From Discostella pseudostelligera (Eukaryota > Bacillariophyta > Thalassiosirophyceae > Thalassiosirales > Thalassiosiraceae), in the NCBI GenBank assembly GCA_036940085.1, contig JALLBK010000057.1:1-34451 (forward strand): a DNA stretch of 34,451 bases, in the 5' to 3' direction. The number at the start of each line of letters is the position of its first letter. Positions within the stretch are counted from its first letter, which is position 1. This document shows, piece by piece, positions 19,416-28,782 of the stretch. A program made the translations under genes and the position numbers. The notes under the pieces were generated by a model. The model saw only the letters and a program-made list of their open reading frames with translations. It was not told the DNA's origin and ran no database searches.

Positions 19416-22400
19416 TTAACTTGAATATCGAATCAAACAATCATGCGTATCAACATGTAATGCCACATTCCGAATCTGTTTACCATAGTCTTCGAGTGTA
19501 TCGAAAATGTCGGCGACAAAATTGGGCAACATATAATCCACTGTGCCATCCAAAAACCGAATAAAGTACGTCCCATCCATGCCCAACGATATCTCACAGG
19601 GAGCAGCAGCGGCAAGGTCATCCTCGTCCGAGGTAACCCGTAGAGAAGTAGACACTTCCATGCCCACCTCCTTCGCGGTGGCGGCATTCGTCGAATCTTG
19701 TAGCATCAAGATATTTTGTAACCCCCGTGGAACATTCTTCCACTTAACGGAGCCATCCTTCCCGATTACAACAAACGACAACGATTTGCCGACGGTGGTG
19801 GAGCATGGTGCATCCACTGATGCTGCCTCGGCAACAACCCCTCTACTACTTCCAAAGGCAACTCGATGAACATCCATATCCATGAATATCTTATCCAAAA
19901 TGTCATCGTTGTTGGTGCCCCACCAGCATTCACCATCGTCGAATTCGGCATAGTAGCACCGATTGTTTCCTGTATTGAAACCTACACCTGCACCACCAAC
20001 ACCAAGTCCTCCTCCCTCCATGGGGAAGAGTGGTCCAGTAGAAAGATACTTGATCGTGGCGGGCTCACGTCCCTCGCGTACAAGTCTCGAAACAAGGTTC
20101 GACGGGAGACTATTGCGTACACCCCCTCGATGGAAAATTTCACCATTGTCAAATTTGAGAAAGTAGGACGATACTGCTGTTCGTTCCTCCTGCGAAGCTT
20201 TGGTAGTACCCCATCCACCGGTGATGGCACAATGTGTTAGGTATGTCCCACCCTCGTCAATCAATATCGCCGCAGATGGATCATCCACCTCCTCATCCTC
20301 GTCAAAAGTAGCTTTCACTTCCACTTGATCGGCTTCACCTCCTCCAAACTTGAGCTTCATTAACGTGAGCATGTCAATCGCGGTAGGATCAATCGAAATG
20401 TTGGTTATGGAGGAAGAGCAGGTTACGGGTGGTGCGTACGACGAAAGCTGCGAGAAGGACGAACCCGTCGATGAAAAGGACTGGGAGCCAATTCCATAAC
20501 CTCGTTTCTTCATGGGTAGTAATTGACTAGAACATTTTTCCACAAGGGAGATGCGAGATTGTGGATCGGCAATAAGCAATGCAATTCCATCGCCACGAAA
20601 GTTTCGCAACCGATCTTCGAACTGTTCTTCTTCTGTATTGGTGGATGAAAACGATTGGAATATCTGTCTCTTCGACTTCGGTTTGTTCTTGGTTGATGCG
20701 GTGCTCTTATTGTTGTTGTTGTTGGATTGCTGGATGCCACCGTCGTAAGACTCGGTCACCATAAGAGGGAGTATATCTTCCACGAGCCACGTAACAGGTA
20801 TCGGAGTCTTTAGGATATCATCATCCACCTTCCGACAGCTTCGCACAATGCGATTCAAACTTGTTCGGAATGTTTGATATGCAATAAGTTTGGAATCGTC
20901 GTTATTTTCATCACCGTTGTCATTGTTGCCGTTCTCTTTTATCGGATTCGGGTGTTTCTGATGCCTACTATTGCTTCGACCTCCATTACCATTCGCCAAC
21001 GCGGCGGCGGCACGCTTCCGTTCCTCCTCGGCATCTTCCACAGCTCCATAGAATAATAATTCTAACTGTACCCTATCCTTCTCGAGACAATCAATCTCCT
21101 TTAGCAAGTGCATATATTCGTCATGGATGGCACTGTATTCATCCATGGTCGGTTGAACATTTTGCAGTATGTGCGTAACTGCTAACCTATCCAATGAAGA
21201 TGATGGTGTATCTGCCCAATGATTGTTTGTGTTGGTGTTGATTGCAGGCGGGTAGATTCCTGCTATAGTTGGAGGAGGTGAAATATCAACTACCATATCA
21301 GACAATGCGCGATGCCACCCATTCCTTCCAAGGTTCTGAAGCTGCTCTTGTTGCTGTCGCATTCGGCGTTGAGAGGATGTTTCCCCGCTACTTCCGCCAT
21401 CCGCTACTACTTTCCTTCCTCCCACACCGATGAGGTCCATGATACACCCCCCATCACCCATACCATCATCATCTGCTTCTTCATCCTCGTCTTTATAGAA
21501 AAGTGAAAATTGTCTCCCCATCACAGCATTCTCGCCACCACCACCGTTCTCATTGTTGTTGTCATCCTCCTCCAGTGTGGACGACAGCGACATCGATCCA
21601 TAAATGATCTCGGCGGCATCAAACTCCTCATCATCCTCAGTGTATTGGTAGAAACGTATATTATCATTGATCTTGTTCTCAGTCTTTTCTTTAGGTGGAG
21701 AATGTTGCTCTATGGATGCCTCTTCTTCCGCAGTGCAAGCTGCATTATTGGCGGAAGTTTTCCCACGAGGTCGCAAATCTCTTTGCAATCCTTTCCTTTT
21801 CCCTTCCCTCTCCGAAGAAAGAACACGTGTATGTTGGTTCGTTGACAATACGAGACGGGTTAAGCCCGTGTTGTTGCTACTGCTGTTGTTGCTGCTTTGC
21901 CGACTACGGATGGTTCGTGTGGTGGGACGATAGTATCGATGCATGGGAGGCAGCTGCTGCTGCTGCCACGACGAAGAGAGCAAGGATGTATTGTTCGTTT
22001 CGTCATCGTCGTAGCCGACACTGGGAAAAGTGGCAGTATCCTCATCGGTGGCACTAGCTTCCTGTTCATCAGCACCATCATCTGCGGTATCCACACTGCA
22101 GAGATAACGAATGTGTTGAATCTGATTAATGTCGGTTTGTCTTGTCGTTTTTGTCATATTCATTTCCCTTCTATTACTTCTTCCGGTCAACGTCGTAGTT
22201 TCCTGTTTCTTTTTCTTTTGGCTCTTTTTCATTTTCATTTGGTTTGGCAGCAACACGGAGGATGCAGTGGCGGTGGTAGATGTGGCGGTACTAGTTGCCA
22301 ATGACGTCGATGACGATGTGGAATTGATATTCCTCCAAGATTGATGGTCTTCTCCCCCCTCCCCTCGCCCCCTTCGAGGCAATGTCAATGGCCTATTACT

Positions 22401-22598
22401 ACTAACGCTCGCAGTGTTGTTATTATTTGTCGTTGGGGGTGGCTTGTGGTGGCACATGTTGTCATTGTGGTGGGGATAGTTCTCGTAGTCGGCGTCGTCG
22501 TCATTATCTTCGTAGTCGTCGTCACGAAGACGGCGATGGCCGGTATTGCGCCTCCTCACACCATGGCGATTGTTCAGGAATATATTCAGCATGGTCAT
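19416..22598 (-). CDS. Large hypothetical protein with C-terminal F-x-D-G repeats (1060 aa)
   Basis: The function is unknown. It is a single exon from the ATG at 22598. The first 500 residues are low complexity (acidic, Asn, Ser, Thr and Arg/Lys-rich), with no membrane segment. A short helical region, MDEYSAIHDEYMHLLKEIDC then EKDRVQLELLFYGAVEDAEE, looks like a coiled coil. The last 330 residues contain repeated beta-strand units of the type [YF]-x-x-x-F-x-[DN]-G followed by a short helix: YFLKFDNGEIFHRGGVRNSL, YYAEFDDGECWWGTNNDDI, FVVIGKDGSVKWKNVPRGL and YFIRFLDGTVDYMLPNFVA. Between them are VHRVAFG and NVALHVDTHDCLIRYS linkers. Such units resemble uncharacterised beta-propeller-like repeats of plants and fungi; I do not know a named family. 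It is divergent from HSF-1 across an 865-bp gap. Confidence 0.75.
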   Translation of the reverse strand: MTMLNIFLNNRHGVRRRNTGHRRLRDDDYEDNDDDADYENYPHHNDNMCHHKPPPTTNNNNTASVSSNRPLTLPRRGRGEGGEDHQSWRNINSTSSSTSLATSTATSTTATASSVLLPNQMKMKKSQKKKKQETTTLTGRSNRREMNMTKTTRQTDINQIQHIRYLCSVDTADDGADEQEASATDEDTATFPSVGYDDDETNNTSLLSSSWQQQQLPPMHRYYRPTTRTIRSRQSSNNSSSNNTGLTRLVLSTNQHTRVLSSEREGKRKGLQRDLRPRGKTSANNAACTAEEEASIEQHSPPKEKTENKINDNIRFYQYTEDDEEFDAAEIIYGSMSLSSTLEEDDNNNENGGGGENAVMGRQFSLFYKDEDEEADDDGMGDGGCIMDLIGVGGRKVVADGGSSGETSSQRRMRQQQEQLQNLGRNGWHRALSDMVVDISPPPTIAGIYPPAINTNTNNHWADTPSSSLDRLAVTHILQNVQPTMDEYSAIHDEYMHLLKEIDCLEKDRVQLELLFYGAVEDAEEERKRAAAALANGNGGRSNSRHQKHPNPIKENGNNDNGDENNDDSKLIAYQTFRTSLNRIVRSCRKVDDDILKTPIPVTWLVEDILPLMVTESYDGGIQQSNNNNNKSTASTKNKPKSKRQIFQSFSSTNTEEEQFEDRLRNFRGDGIALLIADPQSRISLVEKCSSQLLPMKKRGYGIGSQSFSSTGSSFSQLSSYAPPVTCSSSITNISIDPTAIDMLTLMKLKFGGGEADQVEVKATFDEDEEVDDPSAAILIDEGGTYLTHCAITGGWGTTKASQEERTAVSSYFLKFDNGEIFHRGGVRNSLPSNLVSRLVREGREPATIKYLSTGPLFPMEGGGLGVGGAGVGFNTGNNRCYYAEFDDGECWWGTNNDDILDKIFMDMDVHRVAFGSSRGVVAEAASVDAPCSTTVGKSLSFVVIGKDGSVKWKNVPRGLQNILMLQDSTNAATAKEVGMEVSTSLRVTSDEDDLAAAAPCEISLGMDGTYFIRFLDGTVDYMLPNFVADIFDTLEDYGKQIRNVALHVDTHDCLIRYSS

Positions 22599-23463
22599 AC
22601 CAAGATGAACTACCTAGCACCATAGAGGTACTACCTCCTGCTCTACTCGTTTGATGTCATGGCTCCATGCCTACCATACTTAGATACCATGATAATTGCG
22701 GTTGGAAGACGACTGTGCCTTGCTTTGCTTGCTGCGGCGTCGTTCATCTTTCTGGTGCAGCTTTCTTGACTTGAGAAAGGGAAAATTGAATTCGAATCGA
22801 GTCCTATCCTCGCCACCCAGATATTGGACTTTCGAGACTTACCGGACTAGTATGTACAACGTAAATATACGTAGGGGCTATTAGGCTAAGTATTAGGGGT
22901 AGGAGTGAGAACGAAAGCGAGAAGATGAGAAAGAAAGCGAGAAGTTGAGAAAGAAAGCGAAAAGTTGAGAAAGAGAAATGTCAATTGAACATCGCCCAAC
23001 ACGATTGCTTCCAAGCACTTCCAACAGCTTTCAGCGATACTCTCACTCAAAACTCACCAAAAAAGGCAAAAACTGCGATTAAGAAGTTCCACAAAGTTCC
23101 GGAAACGAAGGCGCTCCTGTCCACGTCATTGGTCATACATGATGTCTCGGTACAATAAGGTCGACAGTCTGAGCAGAAATCGAATCGCCACAGAGTAGGA
23201 AAAAATAAGAGACACAATCTCAAAGGGAACTATCTAAGTTGGGAGTGACATGTCACAATGCTTTCACGTATTAGCGAACACCTGCGACCAGTATGAGAGC
23301 GAAAGCTAATTGGAAAATCCGGCAAACCGCAACCCAAAACATTCGCACCTCAACTTGTGACTGAGCAGGCAGGATGTGCAACAAAGTAGCTTATCGCGCG
23401 TGCAAGAACACCAGGAAAATAAAGAGTTGCATCGATCCAATTTAACTTCGATTCGCAACAAGC
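22599..23463. promoter_or_regulatory. Divergent intergenic region: possible heat shock element and palindrome
   Basis: The region separates the start of the 1060-aa gene from the start of the first HSF gene. TTCCGGAA at 23097-23104 fits the TTCnnGAA half of a heat shock element, with TTCC 11 bp before it and another GAA 2 bp after it. GTGACATGTCAC at 23245-23256 is a perfect 12-bp palindrome. Autoregulation by HSF is possible but untested. No gene was seen. Confidence 0.3.
22907..22980. repeat. 20-bp purine-rich tandem repeat, 3.7 copies
   Basis: The unit GAGAAAGAAAGCGAGAAGTT occurs at 22907-22926 (with changes), 22927-22946, 22947-22966 and in part to 22980. One strand is almost all purine. 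It lies about 300 bp upstream of the 1060-aa gene and 480 bp upstream of HSF-1. Confidence 0.85.
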
Positions 23464-25281
23464 ATGGAACGCTACTATAATACCGGTAGTGACGGCGGCA
23501 GTGCCCAAAGCAGCAGCTCTACTCCTACTCCTGGAAATGGCAATGGTGGCGGTAGGACAGCGTCCCGAGTTGTTGACCACACTTATCGAGATTTTTCTAA
23601 TTACTTGCAACACGCCGGGCAAGTGGATCGCCACAAGAAGGTGGAAGCGAATTTTCCAGCAAAGCTTCATCAAATGCTCTCGGATCCGCAATTTTCAAAC
23701 ATCATTGTTTGGATGGTAAGGTTCAATTTTTGTATAAGTTAATTGTTTCATATGTTTGATCAGAGTCATCGTTACAGACTAATCAATACCGCCATCGCCA
23801 TTCAATTATTTCCGTGTCGATGTTGCCTCTTATTGCCAATGATACTTCGTATTCAGCCACATGGTAGATCGTGGAGGATCGTAGACAAAGAACTCCTGAT
23901 GTCTAAAATACACAAGTACTTCGCTCTCAAAAGATTCCATTCGTTCATTCGTCAGTTGAGTGGATGGGGTTTCAAGAGGCTTCATCAACCAGGCCTCGAT
24001 CATGGCTGTTACTATCACGAATGTTTCCTGCGAGGAATACCTTTGCTTACTTGGTTGATGAGAAGAGTTCCTACCAATACAGGAAAGCCCGTACCGCACA
24101 TAGAAGGAGAGCCAGATTTTAATGAGATTGCAAAACGACATCCATTACCTCCTGTCATCGAGGACGGATATTACTACCCTTTTCAAGCGGCTGCGAGAGG
24201 TCTACAACCGCCATCAGCATCATCAAAGACGTCATCTACAACTTCAGAGCATGCAGCAGCTTCGTCAAGTGTATTATATCCTACCTCAATTTCTCACATG
24301 TATTCCAATCATGATCGGTGTGAGAACAATTATTCCACAGCAGCGGATCGAGAGATTTTGTCTGGAGCCGCCAACACGATGACATCGTCGATGTCGCATC
24401 TTCATGTGGTTGCGCACGATGCTGCAATTAGTTCAATGTCGTTGCCTTCCAGTAGAGAATCGTCACAGTCACAATTACGAAGTGATGGATCGAAGGCGTC
24501 ATGCGAAGCAGGAGAGATGAATCAGCAGCAGGCGTGGTACCAAGTTCGAAATGAGGAGAGAATGCGAAATGAGGACAACAACTTGGCCGGCAGCAGCGGA
24601 ATTACACGAAAGAAATCACCACCACCGGCGACGACGAATGATTACCTGAGCACAGGCGGAGGAGCGGCAAATGCATCTGCCCAGCAAGGAAATTATCAAC
24701 GGCCTACACCCAATCCATCCCATCATAGCACTAGTACCTTCACCGATGTGCAAAATCTAATGAACCAACCTCCAAAGACGGGCATATCGTCGGAACAGCA
24801 TAACTTCGTCAATTGTTATCATCCTCCACTGACAGCTTTTCAAGCCACAACACCAATTCCTCCGAGATTTAATGCCCAACATCCAACAACCCCAGCACTG
24901 TCACACACAAATTACCAACAGTATCCATATCACGTCGACGACGGCAACACGACGTTTCCAAACTATAGTCTTCCTCCTGGCATTCCCTTTTCATATCCGT
25001 ACTACCACCATCAGCATAGCAGCAGCGAACATGATGTCCCGGCGTGGTCCTCTCCGACCGCCTACTTTCCACATTTCTATGCACCACCATTGCCACCACC
25101 ACAACAGCATCAACACCAGCAAGTAGTACCGCCACCGACGACCGACGACAGTTCACCACTCTTTGCGTTTCTAGAAGCACATCAAGACCATCAAACGAAG
25201 GAGCAAGGCGCCACAAAGGAAGACGGCGGCGGTGGTAGTGGTAATGAGGGTATGACCGATGAGTTTTCGTTTGATTTCTAG
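23464..25281 (+). CDS. Heat shock factor family transcription factor, copy 1 (558 aa)
   Basis: This is a DNA-binding regulator that should act in the nucleus. Exons are 23464-23715 and 23857-25281; the 141-nt phase-0 intron has a GTAAGG donor and an ATTCAG acceptor. The DNA-binding domain spans about 64-150: FPAKLHQMLSD, NIIVWM, then across the intron PHGRSWRI, HKYFALKRFHSFIRQLSGWGF (recognition helix region SFIRQL) and the wing ending GCYYHECFLRG. This is the classic HSF winged helix. No leucine-rich HR-A/B heptad region follows; the rest is Ser/His/Pro/Tyr/Gln-rich, ending with SPLFAFLEAH and DEFSFDF, acidic-aromatic segments that could activate transcription. The first exon also carries RVVDHTYRDFSNYLQ, shared with copy 2. 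HSF families are known to be expanded in diatoms. Copy 2 lies beyond the Notchless gene. Confidence 0.92.
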
Positions 25282-25793
25282 ATATAGGGATGAAAAACAT
25301 GATTTTTTGTCTGGTGTAGTGAGTATTCATCCGCTCGTTGTTGCGCATTTTTCCGATATTGCATCTCTCTGATGACGTCGTCGTGGGCAATCATACCAGT
25401 ACATCTACTCGAGAATTGTTGTTGCGTATAGAATCACACAAATGCATTCATCAATTTACCGATATCGAATAGAAGACTCTAAAACTCCATTGTCTTCATC
25501 GCACTTCGTTGTGTGTTATTGTTGATTTTAGAAGTGGAGACGACGCCTACACCGGCGCGCGTTGAGTGTAGGGTTGGTGTTGACGGATGCCTCATCGCTC
25601 ATCGCGCCACGCCGACTCTCCATCTTTGATCACAGCGCCCTACGCCAGCCATCACATCGTTGACATTGTTTCATATCAATGGAGTGGAGGATGACGCCAT
25701 ACGAACGATCGCCATGGTGAGAGACGTCGGCGCTCGGCAGTGGGCCGGCTACGATAGCTCATAGAGAGAGAGGATGCGAAGTGCCACGCGGAG

Positions 25794-25897
25794 ATTTCCC
25801 GCACGGGTGACTTCCCGCCAAATCATCAAAATGGCGGGAAGAAATTTGGCAAAAATGGCGGGAAGCGATTGGCGATAAAATTGGAATAGCGGGAAAC
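25794..25897. promoter_or_regulatory. Five GGCGGGAA-type motifs upstream of Notchless
   Basis: ATTTCCCGCAC (from 25794), CTTCCCGCCAAAT (25811-25823), AAAATGGCGGGAAGA (25829-25843), CAAAAATGGCGGGAAGC (25850-25866) and AATAGCGGGAAAC (about 25885-25897) are packed into 104 bp. CTTCCCGCCA and TGGCGGGAAG form an exact inverted repeat with an 11-bp spacer (25811-25820, 25832-25841). The cluster is 140-243 bp upstream of the Notchless ATG. The core matches the E2F/DP consensus. No gene was recognised in the rest of 25282-26036. Confidence 0.6.
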
Positions 25898-26036
25898 CTC
25901 GCTCTCCATCCACAACCATTCGTTTTTTGGAGGCGACGGCGATGTGCAAGAGCATCTATCTAGATATTATGCGCATGCCCATGTGACGACGACGACATCA
26001 ATAAAGGGTCATCATTCATGCTAACATCTTATAATA

Positions 26037-27953
26037 ATGGACGACGACGCGACCATGAACACCACTCTCGCACCTCCTGCTGCTGCTAATGCTGCAGCAT
26101 CATCAGCAGCAGCAGCAGCAGCAACGACAATTACAGCCTCCGGTAATATTCTCCCAACTAAAGATCTGTCCGGCGTCGCCTGGACGGGGGGCTCTCTCGT
26201 GGGCTCACTCAATCCCAACAATCATGGCTATCGCACCTCGGACGGTCACGGTGGGTACATCATCACAGGATCCAGCAAACGATACAAACGTCTACGTCGT
26301 GATGCTGATGGTCACATCATTGAAGACACTGACAACGGTGAAGATGACATTCCTGGAAATATTGTTGTGCAATTCCGTGATATGGAGGGTAAGACTGTGG
26401 GGCAGGCAATGGATGTACCGACGAATGCTGGTGGTGATGAGTTGGGAATGTTGATTCATTCGCTTCTAAATAATGATAGTGACGATGATGACAATAGAGC
26501 AACTATTCCCTACGCATTCTTCGCCAAGGTTACCAAAACAATCCAAACTACCAATGTCTCGTCTGGCCTACCTGAAACCCATACCACCACTGATGAAATT
26601 GACATTACCGACTACCCCACCCTCGCATCTTTCCTACATCACTACCAACACCATGTTTCCACCGAACAAACACTAGAATTAATCTATCGTCCAATGGCAT
26701 TATTCAAAGTCCGACCAGTCACACGGTGCACTGACACCTTGCCAGGACATACCGATGCCATACTTCATGTATCGTACAGTCCTGATGGACAACAATTAGC
26801 CTCGGGGGGTGGAGATGCCACTGTTCGATTTTGGGATGTGAATACTTCCACACCACGCCATACTTGTCATGGACATAAGGATCATGTATTGTGTACGGCA
26901 TGGAGTCCTGATGGAAAAAGATTTGCGAGTGGTGATAAGCGTGGTTATTTACTGATTTGGGATCCCATGATGAAAGGAGGAGACAAATCATCGGTGGCAT
27001 TGGGCAACATAAAGGCACATACCAAGTGGATCACCGGATTGGCATGGGAACCGATGCACTCCTCCTCAACTACTCGAGGAGTATGTGAACGTCTCGTAAC
27101 ATCCTCCAAAGATTCCTTGGCAAAGATATGGAATGTCCGCACAAAGCGATGTGAGGCTACATTATCAGGACATTTGGATAGTATTGAATCGGTTAAATGG
27201 GGTGGTGAAGGGTTGATCTATACCGCATCTCGTGATCGAACCATCAAGGTTTGGAATGCCAGTGTGTCTGTAGAAAAGGGATATATTGTCGGAACGTTAG
27301 TGAGGACATTGGTGGGACATGGTCATCGTGTGAATGCATTGGCGGTATCGTGTGACTTTGTTTGTCGGACTGGTCCGTTTGATCACTATGGAAAGATTGC
27401 AGACTTTGACGGCAACAAACACATCCATAAGGATAAGGATTCGGAGGAATGGCGTGAGGCGGCATATCAATCATCGATCGCAAAGTACAAAGCCTTCAAG
27501 GGAGCAGAGGAGCCAGAACGCTTAATATCGGGAAGTGACGATTTCACTCTACTGCTGTGGCATCCCACCGAGGGGAAACAGCCGATTAAGCGTCTTACTG
27601 GACATCAGCAGGCGGTAAATCACATTGCATTCTCTCCCGACGCACGATTTTTCGCCAGCGCCTCATTTGATAAAAAGGTGAAGGTATGGAATGGTCGATC
27701 GGGTGACTTTGTATCGACATTGACGGGACATGTCGGTGCCGTGTATCAGGTGGCATGGAGTTCCGATGGACGATATCTCGTCAGTGCCAGCAAGGATTCG
27801 ACGGCGAAATTGTGGGAAATACCCTCGGGTAAGAAAGCGAAGGAGACGTTGCCTGGCCATGAGGATGAGGTGTATGCGTTGGATTGGAGTCCGAACGGGT
27901 CAAGCGTCGCGACCGGATCGAAGGATAGGAAAATCAAGATTTGGAAACACTAA
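26037..27953 (+). CDS. NLE1: Notchless / Rsa4 WD40 ribosome-assembly protein (638 aa)
   Basis: Notchless/Rsa4 is a WD40 protein of the nucleus that helps the AAA+ ATPase Rea1/Midasin remodel pre-60S ribosomal particles (family knowledge). It is a single exon from the ATG at 26037. An Ala-rich N-terminus from GCA/CAG repeats precedes the NLE domain (about 105-225: NIVVQFRDMEGKTVGQAMDV, then IPYAFF and LELIYRPMALFKVRPVTRCT). A full set of WD repeats follows, each with GH and a W-D/W-N/W-E end: LPGHTDAILHVSYSPDG, CHGHKDHVLCTAWSPDGKRF, LSGHLDSIESVKWG, LVGHGHRVNALAVSCDF, LTGHQQAVNHIAFSPD, LTGHVGAVYQVAWSSDGRYL and LPGHEDEVYALDWSPNG. The insertion before RLISGSDDFTLLLWHP is typical of this family and distinguishes it from generic WD40 proteins. 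The last residues, KDRKIKIWKH, close the propeller. Confidence 0.95.
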   Translation: MDDDATMNTTLAPPAAANAAASSAAAAAATTITASGNILPTKDLSGVAWTGGSLVGSLNPNNHGYRTSDGHGGYIITGSSKRYKRLRRDADGHIIEDTDNGEDDIPGNIVVQFRDMEGKTVGQAMDVPTNAGGDELGMLIHSLLNNDSDDDDNRATIPYAFFAKVTKTIQTTNVSSGLPETHTTTDEIDITDYPTLASFLHHYQHHVSTEQTLELIYRPMALFKVRPVTRCTDTLPGHTDAILHVSYSPDGQQLASGGGDATVRFWDVNTSTPRHTCHGHKDHVLCTAWSPDGKRFASGDKRGYLLIWDPMMKGGDKSSVALGNIKAHTKWITGLAWEPMHSSSTTRGVCERLVTSSKDSLAKIWNVRTKRCEATLSGHLDSIESVKWGGEGLIYTASRDRTIKVWNASVSVEKGYIVGTLVRTLVGHGHRVNALAVSCDFVCRTGPFDHYGKIADFDGNKHIHKDKDSEEWREAAYQSSIAKYKAFKGAEEPERLISGSDDFTLLLWHPTEGKQPIKRLTGHQQAVNHIAFSPDARFFASASFDKKVKVWNGRSGDFVSTLTGHVGAVYQVAWSSDGRYLVSASKDSTAKLWEIPSGKKAKETLPGHEDEVYALDWSPNGSSVATGSKDRKIKIWKH

Positions 27954-28782
27954 ACGACAACCATAATGGCGCCGTCGATATTATCAAAAGCATCGTCCTT
28001 GTGAGTTCCCACATTCTTTGCTCTGTAAACACTTGCGTTGCGAAGGTTATCATTTATGATAAAAGCGGAATAAACATTCCTGACAATGATGTTCTGTCGC
28101 AACAATGGAATGAAGACGTCTCCTCCTCGAACCTCAGATGATGATGATTCGAATGCAACTCCTCGGTGAGATTTTCCCGACAAGTTCTTGAGTGTAGTTC
28201 AATCAAACACGAATTCACTTGGCTCGGATGCTAACGAACAACAGCGAACAACTTCAACTACTTGTCAACTTGTGAGACAGCGTGTGCATTTTGCTTGTTG
28301 GGTCAGTTGACATGAGGTGTATCAGTGAAGATGCTCGGACTGTCTGAAGGATAAATGTGAAGCTGCTGAGCACTTTTTTGTGAGAAGAAATAATGCTGTG
28401 ATATGATGTGGTGTCACATAACTCCATCAGAGATACGATTAACTAACGGTCGTCCTCCTAAGCAGACCTTGGAGTGCCGTTTGAAATATTGCTATCTAAT
28501 AGAGGATTTGACATATTCATGTCTCTGCCATGTCCAAATCACACCAGAGATACGAGATCCTCTCATTCTGACGCGCTGCGAACGGATCCAACTCAGTATG
28601 ATCGTTGAAGAGAGAACTTTGGAAGGTGGTACTGGTTGAAGCTTTAAGGTGTTGAGATGATGTGCTTTGAAATAGTTTGAAATGCTCCATCCAATTGCTT
28701 GGTGCATAATCTCCCTTCCCTGCATTGAAATATAGGCGCGTTCTTTCCTAGCACTTCGCCTCAAATTTGAAAAATCGGTGAA
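27954..28782. other. Intergenic region, no gene recognised
   Basis: About 830 bp upstream of the second HSF gene. Short frames on both strands lack any familiar domain. None of the GGCGGGAA motifs found before Notchless occurs here. Confidence 0.5.

Noticed and set aside
21897..22625. Hydrophobic plus-strand frames resembling membrane proteins
   Set aside because: Antisense of Asp/Asn/Thr-rich coding sequence gives Val/Ile/Leu-rich frames by codon complementarity.
22780..22810. TTCGAATC-like word suggesting a tRNA T-loop
   Set aside because: No acceptor stem or anticodon arm could be placed around it.
22907..22980. CRISPR array
   Set aside because: The units are contiguous with no spacers, and the DNA is eukaryotic.
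23350..23691. Antisense open frame over HSF exon 1, with a similar one at 28492-28944
   Set aside because: The two look alike only because they are complements of the duplicated HSF coding sequence; they have no domain of their own.
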